The notes under the pieces were generated by a model, which searched no databases, was not told the origin of the DNA, and was given only the letters and a program-made list of their open reading frames with translations. 64,000 bases of DNA from Pseudomonas sp. GD03858 (GTDB lineage Bacteria > Pseudomonadota > Gammaproteobacteria > Pseudomonadales > Pseudomonadaceae), in assembly GCF_029840925.1 (NCBI RefSeq), contig NZ_JAOCDM010000008.1:1-64000 (forward strand). Reading direction: 5' to 3'. The translations under genes and the position numbers were made by a program. Of this stretch, positions 16,487 to 25,949 are shown piece after piece (the stretch's first letter is position 1; each line of letters begins with the position of its first letter).

Positions 16487-19417
16487 ATGCCCGCAGCCCC
16501 TCGGCTTTCCCCTGTTTCACGGCCCTTGCAACGCCTGTCCCCGATCAGCTTCGCCGTGCGTTGCGCGGTGCTCGGCTGCCTGATGGCCGGCGGCCTGCCC
16601 CTGGCCCAGGCCAACGACAGCACCCCGCGTGAAACCACGCAGATGGACGATGCCACGCTGCGTGACTATGACATCGCCCAGGGCGCGCTGGGGACCTCGC
16701 TGGGGGTGTTCGCCAGCCAGTCGGGGATGTTGCTGTCCTATGACGCCGAGCTGACCCGTGGGCGCGCGGCCCCGGCGCTCAAGGGGCGCTACAGCGTGCG
16801 CGAAGGCGCGCGGCGCTTGCTGGCCAACACCGGCCTGCAGCTGCTGGCGGGCTCGCGTGGCGCCTATGTGCTCATCCCGGAGGGCAAGGTGACGGGCGCG
16901 GCGACCGAGCTGACACCGACAGTGGTCGACTCGACCCAGTTGCTCGATGCGCAGCGAGAGACCTACCGGGCGCCGCGTTCGACGGTACATCTGTCGCGGG
17001 ACGACCTTGACCGTTTCGGCACGGTGTCGGTGGGCGACATGCTCAAGGGCGTGGCGGGTGTGCAGGTCGGTGACAGCCGCAACGGCGGCGCGCTGGACGT
17101 CAACATTCGCGGTATCCAGGGGCAGAGCCGGGTCGCGGTGCGGGTCGACGGTTCGGAGCAGGCGCTGGATGTGTACCGCGGCTACGGCGGTACCCAGCAG
17201 CGCAGCTACGTCGACCCGGACTTGCTCAGCGAGGTGACCGTCAGCAAGGGCCCCAGCATCCGTAACGGCGCGATTGGCGGCACGGTCGACATGACCACGC
17301 TCGGTGTCAACGACATCCTGGTCGATGGCAACAGCGTTGGCGTTCGGCTGACCGGCAACCTGTGGAACAACGGCGTCGATCCGGAACATCGCAACAGCCA
17401 CTCCAGGGACGAGGACCTGAGCGCGGTGCCACGGGACAACCGCGCCAGCCTGTTCGGCTCCGAGGCCCAGTCCGGCAGTGCGGCCTTTGCCTACAGCAAC
17501 GAGCGTGTCGACCTGGTGGCGGCCTATGCGCACCGCAGCCAGGGTAACTATTTCTCCGGCAAGAAAGGCCAGGACCGCTATCGCCTCTACGACCGCTGGG
17601 GACGTGAGCAATCCAGCGTGGCCAGCACCTACAACGCTGGCGAAGAAGTGCTCAACTCGTCGTCGAAGACCGACTCGTACCTGTTCAAGAGCACCTGGCG
17701 GCTGGCTGACGATCACACCCTGGATCTGGGCTATCGCCGTTTCGAAGGGCGCATGGGTGAGATCATGCCGTCGGACATCTTCCGCTTCGGCACGGCGGGT
17801 ATCTACCAGTACCCGGCGTCGGAGGTCGATATCGACACCTACAATGCGCGCTATCACTACCTGCCCGAAGGCAATCCACTGGTGGACCTCACGGGCAGCC
17901 TGTGGATGACCCATGCGAAGACCGCCGGCCTGAGCGCCGCCTGGATGGCCCCCAAGTCCCAGTTGTTCCGCACTGATCGCAGCTGGGCGCGCCAGGATGA
18001 CCGGCGTATCGGTGGCGACCTGAGCAACGTCTTGCGCTTTGCCACCGCCCATGGCGACTTCAAGCTGGACCTGGGCGCCGGCTTCCAGGTCGAAGACCTG
18101 CAGCCGCAGAAGGGGATGCTGGTCACCCAGCACGACATCAATGCCAACCGCATGCTGCGTGACGCCACGCGGCAGGAGTTCAGCTTCAACGGCAATCTGG
18201 AGTACAAGCCCGTCGAGCAGGTGACGCTTTGGGGCGGTGGCCGTTACGCCCATTATCGGACCAAGGACAACACCGTGCTGGCCGAGGCCCGCCGCGAGGA
18301 CCGCAAGATGCGCTGGATCACCGCCAGCAGCCCGGGGCATTGGGGCAGCATGACCTGGTTCCCCGACCAGAACGGCCAGTACACCGATGCCACCGACCCG
18401 CGGCTGAACAACGGCATCGTCTTCGAAAACAGCAACGAACCGTTCAATGGCGTGCCGTTCAACGAATCCGGCGCGACCAACGTGGTGGTGCATCCGGAAA
18501 GCATCACCAACGTGGTCACCGGTTATGACTACACCCCACAGAGCAAAAGCAGCGGTGGTGGCTTCTCGCCGGCCTTCGGCATCAATGTCGAGTTCCTGCC
18601 CGACACCTTCGTGTATGCCTCCTACACCCAGGGCCTGCGCCTGCCTTCGCTGCTCGAGACCAGCCAGGGTACCCAGCAGGTCACCCCGGGCAAGCACCTC
18701 AAGCCCGAGCGTTCGCGTAGCTGGGAAGTGGGTGTCAGCGCCTTGCGCAGCAATTTCCTCACCGATGGCGACTCGCTGTCGGCGAAGCTTGCGTACTTCG
18801 ACAACGACATCAAGCACTACATCACTCGCTACTACGATCCGAGCCCTGGGCTGTGGGGGCGGATGACCTTCAGCAACACCGACAGCTACAGCACCCGTGG
18901 CCTGGAGTTGCAGTCGCATTACGATGCCGGGCGGGTGTTCGCCGACCTGTCGGCCACCTACTACCTGCAGACCGAAACCTGCGACGCGACCTTCGCAGCC
19001 AAGCTGCGCGCCAGCGCCAACCAGTATCAGCGCACCCAGGACACCCCGGACTGCACGCCGGGCAGCTACATGGGTTCGTACACCAATACCCAGAACCCGC
19101 CGCGCTTCTCGGCGAACCTGCTCACCGGGCTGCGCTTCTTCGACGAGGCACTGACCGTGGGTGGGCGCATGACCTACACCTCCGGGCCTACCGCGCAGAT
19201 GGACAAGCCGTGGCAGACCGGCGCGACCACGCCGCAGATCGACTATCGCTCGGTGGCGTTGTTCGATCTGTTCCTCAAGTACAAGCTGCTGGAGCACACC
19301 GAATTGAATGTGTCGGTGCAGAACCTCACGGACCGCTATTACCTCGATCCGCTGGCGCAGAGCTTCATGCCGGCGCCGGGGCGGACCTGGCGGGTGGGGA
19401 TGGTGACGCGGTTCTGA
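16487..19417 (+). CDS. TonB-dependent transducer, HasR/hemoglobin-receptor-like
   Basis: A 976-residue outer-membrane receptor. After a long signal peptide (about residues 1-42, ending PLAQA) comes an STN signalling domain (about residues 60-130) of the kind that contacts FecR proteins. A TonB-box-like TPTVVDST follows near residue 143, then the plug (VSVGDMLKGVAGVQVGDSRN, LDVNIRGIQGQSRVAVRVDG, VTVSKGPSIRNGAIGGTVDM) and the barrel, ending in VGMVTRF. The plug and GLRLPSLLET region recall the hemoglobin/HasR group, so heme or hemophore is the likely ligand, but no hasA or heme exporter is present. The start at 16487 has GAGCGAG upstream. Confidence 0.85.
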   Translation: MPAAPRLSPVSRPLQRLSPISFAVRCAVLGCLMAGGLPLAQANDSTPRETTQMDDATLRDYDIAQGALGTSLGVFASQSGMLLSYDAELTRGRAAPALKGRYSVREGARRLLANTGLQLLAGSRGAYVLIPEGKVTGAATELTPTVVDSTQLLDAQRETYRAPRSTVHLSRDDLDRFGTVSVGDMLKGVAGVQVGDSRNGGALDVNIRGIQGQSRVAVRVDGSEQALDVYRGYGGTQQRSYVDPDLLSEVTVSKGPSIRNGAIGGTVDMTTLGVNDILVDGNSVGVRLTGNLWNNGVDPEHRNSHSRDEDLSAVPRDNRASLFGSEAQSGSAAFAYSNERVDLVAAYAHRSQGNYFSGKKGQDRYRLYDRWGREQSSVASTYNAGEEVLNSSSKTDSYLFKSTWRLADDHTLDLGYRRFEGRMGEIMPSDIFRFGTAGIYQYPASEVDIDTYNARYHYLPEGNPLVDLTGSLWMTHAKTAGLSAAWMAPKSQLFRTDRSWARQDDRRIGGDLSNVLRFATAHGDFKLDLGAGFQVEDLQPQKGMLVTQHDINANRMLRDATRQEFSFNGNLEYKPVEQVTLWGGGRYAHYRTKDNTVLAEARREDRKMRWITASSPGHWGSMTWFPDQNGQYTDATDPRLNNGIVFENSNEPFNGVPFNESGATNVVVHPESITNVVTGYDYTPQSKSSGGGFSPAFGINVEFLPDTFVYASYTQGLRLPSLLETSQGTQQVTPGKHLKPERSRSWEVGVSALRSNFLTDGDSLSAKLAYFDNDIKHYITRYYDPSPGLWGRMTFSNTDSYSTRGLELQSHYDAGRVFADLSATYYLQTETCDATFAAKLRASANQYQRTQDTPDCTPGSYMGSYTNTQNPPRFSANLLTGLRFFDEALTVGGRMTYTSGPTAQMDKPWQTGATTPQIDYRSVALFDLFLKYKLLEHTELNVSVQNLTDRYYLDPLAQSFMPAPGRTWRVGMVTRF

Positions 19418-19750
19418 GTGGCGGGCAGGTACGCGTTGCCTGCTTCGCGGGCAGAACGCATCGGCGCATCCGTATGCTCGGGAGAGGTGGGCAACACGCG
19501 GGGCGCCTGTTTGCGCCAGGCATTAAAAAGCCGGCTTGTGGCCGGCTTCTCGGGGACGGTCTTGGCTCATTTTTGATAAGCCGCAACCGCCTTAAACGGT
19601 TGGCAACATGGCCTGAAAAAGATGGCGGACGGCTGTGTGAGGCGTCGCCAGGCCCTCTGGAATGCGGCTTGCACCATCAGGGGGCGTGATGTGCGGCGTA
19701 GCATACTAGGGCGCGCTGGCGATGCCCAGCAAAAAGTGCCGCCCGGTGTG
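19418..19750. other. Gene-free stretch downstream of the receptor
   Basis: 333 bp without a supported gene. It contains the terminator hairpin at 19528-19548. I see no further structure or reading frame that I can defend in the rest. Confidence 0.6.
19528..19548 (-). terminator. Rho-independent terminator downstream of the S24 regulator
   Basis: The stem AAGCCGGC/GCCGGCTT has a 5-base loop. On the minus strand it is followed by TTTTT-AATG, so it terminates transcription from the S24-type regulator and may also act on the receptor mRNA as a hairpin. Confidence 0.7.
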
Positions 19751-20449
19751 TCAATCAGGCCGTGCCGGGCGCAGGCAAGCCCACCAGAACACCCAACCGA
19801 GGATCTCCAGGCCCTGGACCCGGCGCTGGTAGGCGGTGTAGCGCTCGATGGGGTGGTTGAGCCGGTCGTGGCTGTGCAGGCACAGGGTACCGTTGTGGCC
19901 CAGGGTGAGGTGATGGACCCGCAAGCGGCCGTTGTGCAGCAGCGCATAGCACTCGCCTTCGACGACTCGGGTGAAGGAGCGGTCGATGGCCAGGAGCGTG
20001 CCCTGGGGAACCAGCGGCGCCATGTTGTTCGTCGGCATATGCAAGCAGATGGCTTTCTCCGCCTGGACGCTCAGGGTGTCGAGCACCTGGCGAGGGATTG
20101 ACTGGTGGCGCCCGGGCACCGGCTCCAGCGCGCCCTGATGTGTCTGGTAGAGGGGCAGGTCGACGGTCTCGCCACCCAGCGCCAGTAACGGGGGCAGGGC
20201 GATGTCGTGGGGCGGGACGGGCGGTACGGCGCTCAGCGGAGCCGGGTGCTTGAGGCCTTCACCATTGCGCAGCCAGCGCCGGTTCACGCAGAACAGGTCG
20301 GCGATCTCGTCGAGCCGAGCCAATGGCACGCCGCGCTTGAACCAGTTGTTGACGTGCTGAGGGGTGACGTTGCGCTGGGCGGCAAAGTCCGAAGGGGTCA
20401 GGTTGCACTCTTGCAGGAGGGCTTTGAGGCGGTCGCCGGATGTGTTCAT
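19751..20449 (-). CDS. XRE/S24-fold transcriptional regulator lacking the catalytic dyad
   Basis: A 232-residue protein with an N-terminal helix-turn-helix (DFAAQRNVTPQHVNNWFKRG, about residues 22-60), a proline-rich linker, and a C-terminal domain with the fold of LexA/cI-like repressors. The usual nucleophile motif GDSM-P is here TNNMAP, and the usual VKRL lysine position reads RVHHL. Both self-cleavage residues therefore appear to be missing, and the protein should not be inactivated by RecA-stimulated autoproteolysis. The start MNTSGDRL at 20449 was chosen; a start six codons upstream is possible. It is a single gene, not part of a prophage. Confidence 0.8.
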   Translation of the reverse strand: MNTSGDRLKALLQECNLTPSDFAAQRNVTPQHVNNWFKRGVPLARLDEIADLFCVNRRWLRNGEGLKHPAPLSAVPPVPPHDIALPPLLALGGETVDLPLYQTHQGALEPVPGRHQSIPRQVLDTLSVQAEKAICLHMPTNNMAPLVPQGTLLAIDRSFTRVVEGECYALLHNGRLRVHHLTLGHNGTLCLHSHDRLNHPIERYTAYQRRVQGLEILGWVFWWACLRPARPD

Positions 20450-20631
20450 GGCGCCGAGTCTATACACCCGCGAATGGTGTGGAAATCAACCTGATGTAGA
20501 GACGATCTGTAGGAAAAATGGTGGGTTGTAAGGAGGGAGCTTAGGACTGGGTAGGAGGATTCCCTTGCTTCTGCTTCGTGTCACATGGCTTGAGGCCATA
20601 CTTCGGAAGAGGCTTTAGCACGCGCCCACAA

Positions 20632-20657
20632 AAAAGCCCTGCCGAAGCAGGGCTTTT
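20632..20657. terminator. Bidirectional terminator downstream of ppa
   Basis: The stem AAAAGCCCTGC/GCAGGGCTTTT with loop CGAA has A and T runs on both sides. It lies 12 bases beyond the ppa stop and would end its transcript. Confidence 0.9.
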
Positions 20658-20668
20658 CACTATCGGGC

Positions 20669-21196
20669 TCAGCCTTTGTAGGCAGCGACCGACTTGGTGA
20701 TCGCGGCGCGGGCGGCGTCGGCGCCTTCCCAGCCTTCGATCTTGACCCACTTGCCCTTCTCCAGATCCTTGTAGTTCGCGAAGAAGTGCTCGATCTGCTG
20801 GATCAGCAGCGCCGGCAGGTCGGTGTATTCCTTCACGTCCACGTACAGCTGGCTCAGCTTGTCGTGAGGAACGGCGATGACCTTGGCGTCGCCGCCGCCG
20901 TCGTCGGTCATGTTCAGCACGCCAACCGGACGGGCGCGGATCACCGAGCCAGGGGCGACCGGGTACGGGGTCACGACCAGCACATCCAGCGGATCACCGT
21001 CGTCGGCCAGGGTGTTGGGGATGAAGCCGTAGTTGGCCGGGTAGAACATCGGGGTGGCCATGAAGCGGTCGACGAACAGGGTGTCGCTGTCCTTGTCGAT
21101 CTCGTACTTGATCGGCGCGTGGTTGGCCGGGATCTCGATGGCGACGTAGATGTCGTTCGGCAGGTCTTTGCCGGCTGGAATCTTGCTGTAGCTCAT
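20669..21196 (-). CDS. ppa: Inorganic pyrophosphatase (family I)
   Basis: A cytosolic, Mg-dependent hexameric enzyme hydrolysing pyrophosphate and thereby driving biosynthetic reactions. The 175-residue length is typical of bacterial family I. The family signature [13 protein letters not shown] is visible around residue 66, preceded by [12 protein letters not shown], with [20 protein letters not shown] upstream. It is a monocistronic gene with its own terminator and a -10-like element 40 bases before the start. Confidence 0.97.
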
Positions 21197-21235
21197 TGGG
21201 CAATGCCCCCGTGTTTGATCAAAAAAGTGGCGGCG

Positions 21236-21241
21236 ATTATA
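21236..21241 (-). promoter_or_regulatory. -10 element of the ppa promoter
   Basis: TATAAT on the minus strand within GTGCCTATAATCG, 40 bases before the ppa start. No good -35 sequence is seen at the expected distance. Confidence 0.4.
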
Positions 21242-21289
21242 GGCACATTCCCACAGCGGGTGCCACGTCCGGCCTGATGTGCGGGCGTT

Positions 21290-22105
21290 TCAGACGTGGC
21301 TTTCGCGGTAGTCCGGGTGTTCGGCCTGCAGGCGCGTCAGACGCTTCAGCGGGTCCTGTCGGTAGAACAGCGACAGCTGTTGGTAGACCTGCGCATAGGC
21401 CTGGTGCAGCAGATCGGGCGCGCTGAAGAAGTACTCACTGGTGACGGCGAAGAACTCGGCCGGGTTTTCCGCGGCATAGGGGTCGATGGCCGTTTCGGCG
21501 TCCGGGTTGGCATCGAGCTGGCGGTTCATGTCGTCGTAGGCCTGCTGCATGGCCTGGGCCCAGTCCTGCACGCGCATGCCGTTGTGCAGGGGCGGCAGGC
21601 CGTTGGCATCGCCGTTGAGCATGTCGAGCTTGTGCGCCAGCTCGTGGATCACCAGGTTGTAGGCCTCCCAGCCGCCGCTGGCCAGCACCCCGGGCCAGGC
21701 CATGATCACCGGACCCTGCTGCCAGGCCTCGCCGCTGTGCTCGGCGTCCCACACATGCTCCACGCCACTGGCGTCACGGTGGCGCTGGGGGCTCTTGAAG
21801 TCGTCGGGGTAGAGAATGATCTCGTGAAAGCCCTGGTACCAGTCGAGGTCGCCCAGGTGCAGCAACGGCAGTTGCGCCTGGGCGGCGAGGAACAGGCGCT
21901 GCTCATCGTCCAGCTCGACCCCCGACAGGGTGGTCAGGTGTTTGTCGTGCAGGAACAGCACGCAGGCTTCGCGCAGCCAGCGGTCTTCCTCGTCGCTGAT
22001 GCCGTCGAGCAGCGGCAGTCGCTCGCGGATCGCCTGCCAGAGCTGCGCGTCGATCGGGTAGCGGGCCAGGGTGCGCCGCCGTCGCCAGGCGCTGAACGAC
22101 CACAT
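21290..22105 (-). CDS. MtfA-like zinc metallopeptidase
   Basis: A 271-residue protein of the DgsA anti-repressor MtfA family. The zinc-peptidase motif HELAHKLD is clear near residue 155, with a downstream acidic ENPAEFFAVTSEYFF stretch expected to supply the third ligand. In E. coli MtfA binds the glucose repressor Mlc and has aminopeptidase activity; no Mlc homologue is visible here, so only the peptidase identity is claimed. The start MWSFSAWRR at 22105 leaves a 7-bp gap to the dedA-like gene upstream, suggesting co-transcription. Confidence 0.87.
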   Translation of the reverse strand: MWSFSAWRRRRTLARYPIDAQLWQAIRERLPLLDGISDEEDRWLREACVLFLHDKHLTTLSGVELDDEQRLFLAAQAQLPLLHLGDLDWYQGFHEIILYPDDFKSPQRHRDASGVEHVWDAEHSGEAWQQGPVIMAWPGVLASGGWEAYNLVIHELAHKLDMLNGDANGLPPLHNGMRVQDWAQAMQQAYDDMNRQLDANPDAETAIDPYAAENPAEFFAVTSEYFFSAPDLLHQAYAQVYQQLSLFYRQDPLKRLTRLQAEHPDYRESHV

Positions 22106-22112
22106 GTGGCTG

Positions 22113-22760
22113 TCAGTGGGCTTTGGCCGTGCGGCCGAAGCGGCCACGCAGCAGGCCGAGGATCATCGGCACCAGCGACAGGACGATGATCGCCACCACC
22201 ATCAGCGACAGGTGCTGCTTGATGAACGGTACGTTGCCGAAGAAGTAGCCCAGGGTCACCAGGCCGCCGACCCACAGCAGCGAGCCGGCCACGCTGAAGC
22301 CCAGGAAGCGTGGGTAGTGCATGTGGGCGATACCGGCGACGAACGGCGCGAAGGTGCGAAGGATCGGCAGAAAGCGCGCCAGGGTGACGGTCTTGCCGCC
22401 GTGGCGTGCGTAGAAGTCGTGGGTACGCTGCAGGTAGTCCTGGCGGAAGATCTTCGAGTTGGGGTTGCGGAACAATCGCTCACCCGTCGTGCGCCCGATC
22501 ACGTAGTTGGTGCTGTCGCCCAGGATCGCCGCCGCCATCAGCAGGCCGGCCAGCAGCACCGGGTCCATGCCGCCGCCCGCGGCCACGGCGCCGGCAATGA
22601 ACAGCAGTGAGTCGCCGGGCAGGAACGGCATCACCACCAGGCCGGTCTCGCAGAAGATCACGGTGAAGAGGATGGCGTAGATCCAGGGGCCGTAGTTGGT
22701 GACCAGCAGATCGAGGTAGGCATCGAGATGCAGGATGAGGTCCAGCGGGTTGAAATCCAT
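22113..22760 (-). CDS. DedA-family membrane protein
   Basis: A 215-residue inner-membrane protein of the DedA/VTT family, several members of which flip undecaprenyl phosphate or other lipids. Characteristic motifs are FCETGLVVMPFLPGDSLLF, GDSTNYVIGR and the re-entrant region RFLPILRTFAPFVAGIAHM with its conserved arginines. At least four hydrophobic segments are predicted. It is cotranscribed with the MtfA-like gene. A second DedA domain occurs at 44924-46240, fused to a phosphatase. The start could also be three codons upstream at 22769. Confidence 0.9.
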   Translation of the reverse strand: MDFNPLDLILHLDAYLDLLVTNYGPWIYAILFTVIFCETGLVVMPFLPGDSLLFIAGAVAAGGGMDPVLLAGLLMAAAILGDSTNYVIGRTTGERLFRNPNSKIFRQDYLQRTHDFYARHGGKTVTLARFLPILRTFAPFVAGIAHMHYPRFLGFSVAGSLLWVGGLVTLGYFFGNVPFIKQHLSLMVVAIIVLSLVPMILGLLRGRFGRTAKAH

Positions 22761-22976
22761 GTACAGCACCTGTGTTCTTGACCCGCTTCCACGGGCGCGC
22801 GATGACGGACAGCGCCATGGGATTGGAAAGCTCTACCGGTTGAGCAGGTAACTTTTCACACATGACAGGAGGGGCATTATACGGCGAAGTCCGGAATGCG
22901 CCGGGAGAGTTTGTAGCCGAGCGTTACGACTGGGCAATTGGGCTTTCTGAGGGAACCTCTGCTGCAGCGCGGTTCC

Positions 22977-23061
22977 TGTGGGAGCGAGCTTGCCCGCGAA
23001 ACAAGCGCCGCGGTGCCTGGCACCGGCCGTGCCGGTGTTCGCGGGGCAAGCCCGCTCCCAC
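22977..23061. repeat. REP pair
   Basis: Inverted REP copies (TGTGGGAGCGAGCTTGCCCG and TTCGCGGGGCAAGCCCGCTC) flank a short GC-rich imperfect hairpin. They lie between the dedA-like gene and the GNAT gene. Confidence 0.85.
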
Positions 23062-23112
23062 GAAGTACCGGATCGGGGGTCTGTCCCAAAGAGAGCGCCA
23101 GGGCGCCTGGCA

Positions 23113-23571
23113 TCAATCCTGGCTGATCGGCAGGATGTAGTTCTCGAACTCGGTGTCCTTGCGAAAGCCCATGGATTCGTAGGTCTTGCGCGCCACCTCG
23201 TTGTCGCTGCTGGTGGACACGCGCATGCGCACGGCGTTGGTTTCCCTGGCCATCTTCTTGGCTTCGCGCATCAGGTGGTCGGCCACCAGCATGCGCCGTG
23301 AGTCCTCGGCCACGTAGATGTCGTTGAGGATCCACACGCGCTTGAGCGACAGCGACGAGAAGCTCGGGTAGAGCTGGCAGAAGCCCAGCAGGCGGTCGTC
23401 GCCATCGTCCGGCAGGGCCAGGTAGATGATCGACTCGCCGCGCTTGAGGCGTTTTTCGAGGAACGACCGTGAGCTGTCCGGATAAGGCAGTTGCCCGTAG
23501 AACTCGCGGTATTTGACGAACAGCGGGGTAAGCAGGTCGAGGTGTTCCAGGGTTGCCTTGATGATGCGCAT
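23113..23571 (-). CDS. GNAT-family N-acetyltransferase
   Basis: A 152-residue single-domain acetyltransferase. The fold is recognisable from MRIIKATLEHLDLLTPLFVK, the central strand RVWILNDIYVAEDSRRM, the acetyl-CoA-binding segment MLVADHLMREAKKMA and the late motif NEVARKTYESMGFRKDTEFE. The usual Q/R-x-x-G-x-G/A loop is degenerate (RRMLVAD). The substrate is unknown. It is a single gene, 105 bp from eutC and transcribed in the same direction as the eut genes. The start MRIIKATLE at 23571 was selected because upstream codons are not conserved-looking. Confidence 0.85.
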   Translation of the reverse strand: MRIIKATLEHLDLLTPLFVKYREFYGQLPYPDSSRSFLEKRLKRGESIIYLALPDDGDDRLLGFCQLYPSFSSLSLKRVWILNDIYVAEDSRRMLVADHLMREAKKMARETNAVRMRVSTSSDNEVARKTYESMGFRKDTEFENYILPISQD

Positions 23572-23676
23572 GGGCGGGCCTCTGAGTCCATTTGGGGATA
23601 CGCGGATTGCCAGCAGCGTTCGGTGCATGCTGCCTAATGCAGGCTAGAAGCGCAATCCGCCTTCCATGACAGTTTC

Positions 23677-24495
23677 TTATCCCTCTCCGAGCAGGAAATT
23701 GCCGGTTTTTGACGAAGAGTCATCGCTGTCGATGCTATGGACCTCTGCTTCGTCCTTTAAATTCACCCCCGATAGCTGTCGTCTGCAGGCTTCGCGCATC
23801 AGGTACAGCAGGCGATGGGCGGCCATGCCGTAGCTCAGGCCTTCCAGGCGCACGTTGGAGATGCAGTTGCGGTAGGCATCGGTCAGGCCGACCTTGGGCG
23901 CATAGGTGAAGTACAGGCCCAGGCTGTCAGGCGAGCTCAGCCCCGGGCGCTCGCCGATCAGCATCACGGTCATGCGCGCGCCAAGCAGTTCGCCTACTTC
24001 GTCGGCGACCGCGACCCGTCCTTGCTCGACCAGGATCACCGGGGCGCAGGTCCAGCCGTCGGCGGCGGCCTGCTCCTCGAAGCGAGCGAGCAACGGCAGG
24101 GTATGGCGATGCACGGCCAGCGCCGAGAGGCCGTCGGCCACGACGATCGCCAGGTCGACCCCGCCGGGGTTGGCCTGGGCATGCTCGCGCAGGCGCTGCG
24201 CCGAGTCCTCGTGCAGGCGCCGGCCCAGGTCGGGGCGTTGCAGGTACTGGTGGCGGTCGCTGGCGGCGCTGTGCAGCAGCAGGCTGTCGCGGCCACGGTC
24301 GCTGAGCTGCTGGCGCAGGCCGGCATGGTCGAACGGCAGGTGCACGGCATCGCGGGCCTGGGCATGGGCGAACTGGAAATCCAGCTGGGCGCCGGTCGGC
24401 AGGCTTATGCCGCTGCGGCCCAGGGCGATGCGCGCCGGAGTCAGGTTGCGCAGCGCCAGCCAGGGGTTTTCCGGGGTGGGCGTGTGTCGTTCCAT
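23677..24495 (-). CDS. eutC: Ethanolamine ammonia-lyase small subunit
   Basis: Light chain (272 residues) of the adenosylcobalamin-dependent enzyme that splits ethanolamine into acetaldehyde and ammonia. Family features include [19 protein letters not shown], the cobalamin-contacting [13 protein letters not shown] and [17 protein letters not shown]. It starts two bases after the eutB stop, so the two subunits are made together. No microcompartment shell genes or EutA-type reactivase are present in the window. Confidence 0.95.
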   Translation of the reverse strand: MERHTPTPENPWLALRNLTPARIALGRSGISLPTGAQLDFQFAHAQARDAVHLPFDHAGLRQQLSDRGRDSLLLHSAASDRHQYLQRPDLGRRLHEDSAQRLREHAQANPGGVDLAIVVADGLSALAVHRHTLPLLARFEEQAAADGWTCAPVILVEQGRVAVADEVGELLGARMTVMLIGERPGLSSPDSLGLYFTYAPKVGLTDAYRNCISNVRLEGLSYGMAAHRLLYLMREACRRQLSGVNLKDEAEVHSIDSDDSSSKTGNFLLGEG

Positions 24496-24497
24496 GG

Positions 24498-25898
24498 TTA
24501 CCTCTGCCCCAGGTGCGCCAGGGCGTGGCGGAAGGCTGGCGGCAGGTTGTCGCCAAAGCGGATGCGGCCGTCGGCCTGGGTGAAGATGCCGGTGCGCCCG
24601 AGCCAGGCCTCGAATTCCGGCCCGGGCTTGAGGCCCAGGGTCTGGCGCGCGTAGAGCGCGTCGTGGAACGAGGTGGTCTGGTAGTTGAGCATGATGTCGT
24701 CGGAGCCGGGGATGCCCATGATGAAGTTGATCCCGGCCACGCCCAGCAGGGTCAGCAGGGTGTCCATGTCGTCCTGGTCGGCTTCGGCGTGGTTGGTGTA
24801 GCAGATGTCGCAGCCCATGGGCACGCCGAGCAGCTTGCCGCAGAAATGGTCTTCGAGCCCGGCGCGAATGATCTGCTTGCCGTTGTACAGGTATTCCGGG
24901 CCGATGAAGCCGACCACGGTGTTGACCAGGAACGGCTTGAAGTGGCGGGCCACGGCGTAGGCGCGGGTTTCGCAGGTCTGCTGGTCGACACCGTGGTGGG
25001 CGTTGGCCGACAGCGCGCTGCCCTGGCCGGTCTCGAAATACATCAGGTTCTGCCCGACCGTGCCGCGCTTGAGCGACAGGCCTGCCTCGTAGCCTTCGCG
25101 CAGGACGTTGAGGTTGATGCCGAAACCGGCGTTGGCCGCCTCGGTGCCGGCGATCGACTGGAACACCAGGTCCAGCGGCACGCCGCGGTTGATCGCCTCG
25201 ATCGAGGTGGTGACGTGGGTCAGCACGCAGGCCTGGGTGGGGATGTCGTAACGCTGGATGATCGCGTCGAGCATTTCCAGCAGCGCGCAGATCGAGGCGA
25301 TGCTGTCGGTGGCGGGGTTGATGCCGATCATGGCGTCGCCGTTGCCGTACAGCAGGCCGTCGAGAATGCTGGCGGCGATGCCGGCTGGCTCGTCGGTCGG
25401 GTGGTTGGGCTGCAGGCGGGTCGACAGTCGCCCGCGCAGGCCCATGGTGCCGCGGAACGCGGTGACCACACGGATCTTCTGCGCCACCAGCACCAGGTCC
25501 TGGACGCGCATGATCTTCGACACCGCCGCCGCCATCTCCGGTGTCAGCCCTGGCGCCAGGGCGCGCAGGCTGTGCTCGTCGGCCTGCTCGCCGAGCAGCC
25601 AGTCGCGCAGGCCGCCGACGGTCAGGTGGCTGACCGGGGCGAAGGCTTGTCGGTCGTGGCTGTCGATGATCAGCCGGGTGACTTCATCCTGTTCGTAGGG
25701 AATCAGCGCTTCGCTGAGAAAATGCGTGAGCGGGATATCGGCCAGCGCCATCTGCGCCGCGACGCGTTCGCCGTCGTTGCTGGCGGCGACGCCGGCCAGG
25801 TAATCGCCCGAGCGGGCCGGGCTGGCCTTGGCCATGACTTCTTTCAGGCTGTCGAAGCGGTAGACCTGGTTGCCTACCGTGTGGGTGAAACTTGCCAT
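24498..25898 (-). CDS. eutB: Ethanolamine ammonia-lyase large subunit
   Basis: Catalytic TIM-barrel subunit (466 residues; E. coli EutB is 453). Recognisable segments include [20 protein letters not shown], the substrate-pocket region [40 protein letters not shown] and the C-terminal [20 protein letters not shown]. It has a GGAGAG ribosome site. It follows the permease gene by 51 bp and precedes eutC by 2 bp, forming the operon eat-eutB-eutC driven from a sigma-54 promoter upstream of eat. It depends on B12, linking it to the cobalamin uptake genes at the start of the window. Confidence 0.96.
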   Translation of the reverse strand: MASFTHTVGNQVYRFDSLKEVMAKASPARSGDYLAGVAASNDGERVAAQMALADIPLTHFLSEALIPYEQDEVTRLIIDSHDRQAFAPVSHLTVGGLRDWLLGEQADEHSLRALAPGLTPEMAAAVSKIMRVQDLVLVAQKIRVVTAFRGTMGLRGRLSTRLQPNHPTDEPAGIAASILDGLLYGNGDAMIGINPATDSIASICALLEMLDAIIQRYDIPTQACVLTHVTTSIEAINRGVPLDLVFQSIAGTEAANAGFGINLNVLREGYEAGLSLKRGTVGQNLMYFETGQGSALSANAHHGVDQQTCETRAYAVARHFKPFLVNTVVGFIGPEYLYNGKQIIRAGLEDHFCGKLLGVPMGCDICYTNHAEADQDDMDTLLTLLGVAGINFIMGIPGSDDIMLNYQTTSFHDALYARQTLGLKPGPEFEAWLGRTGIFTQADGRIRFGDNLPPAFRHALAHLGQR

Positions 25899-25949
25899 AC
25901 AGACTCTCCAGGGCGCCGCAGGGCTGGCCTGCGGCGTGGGTCGGCGATC

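Noticed and set aside
16517..19297. A 926-codon open frame opposite the HasR-like receptor
   Set aside because: Same signature of an antisense shadow; the plus-strand receptor is complete and has recognisable domains.
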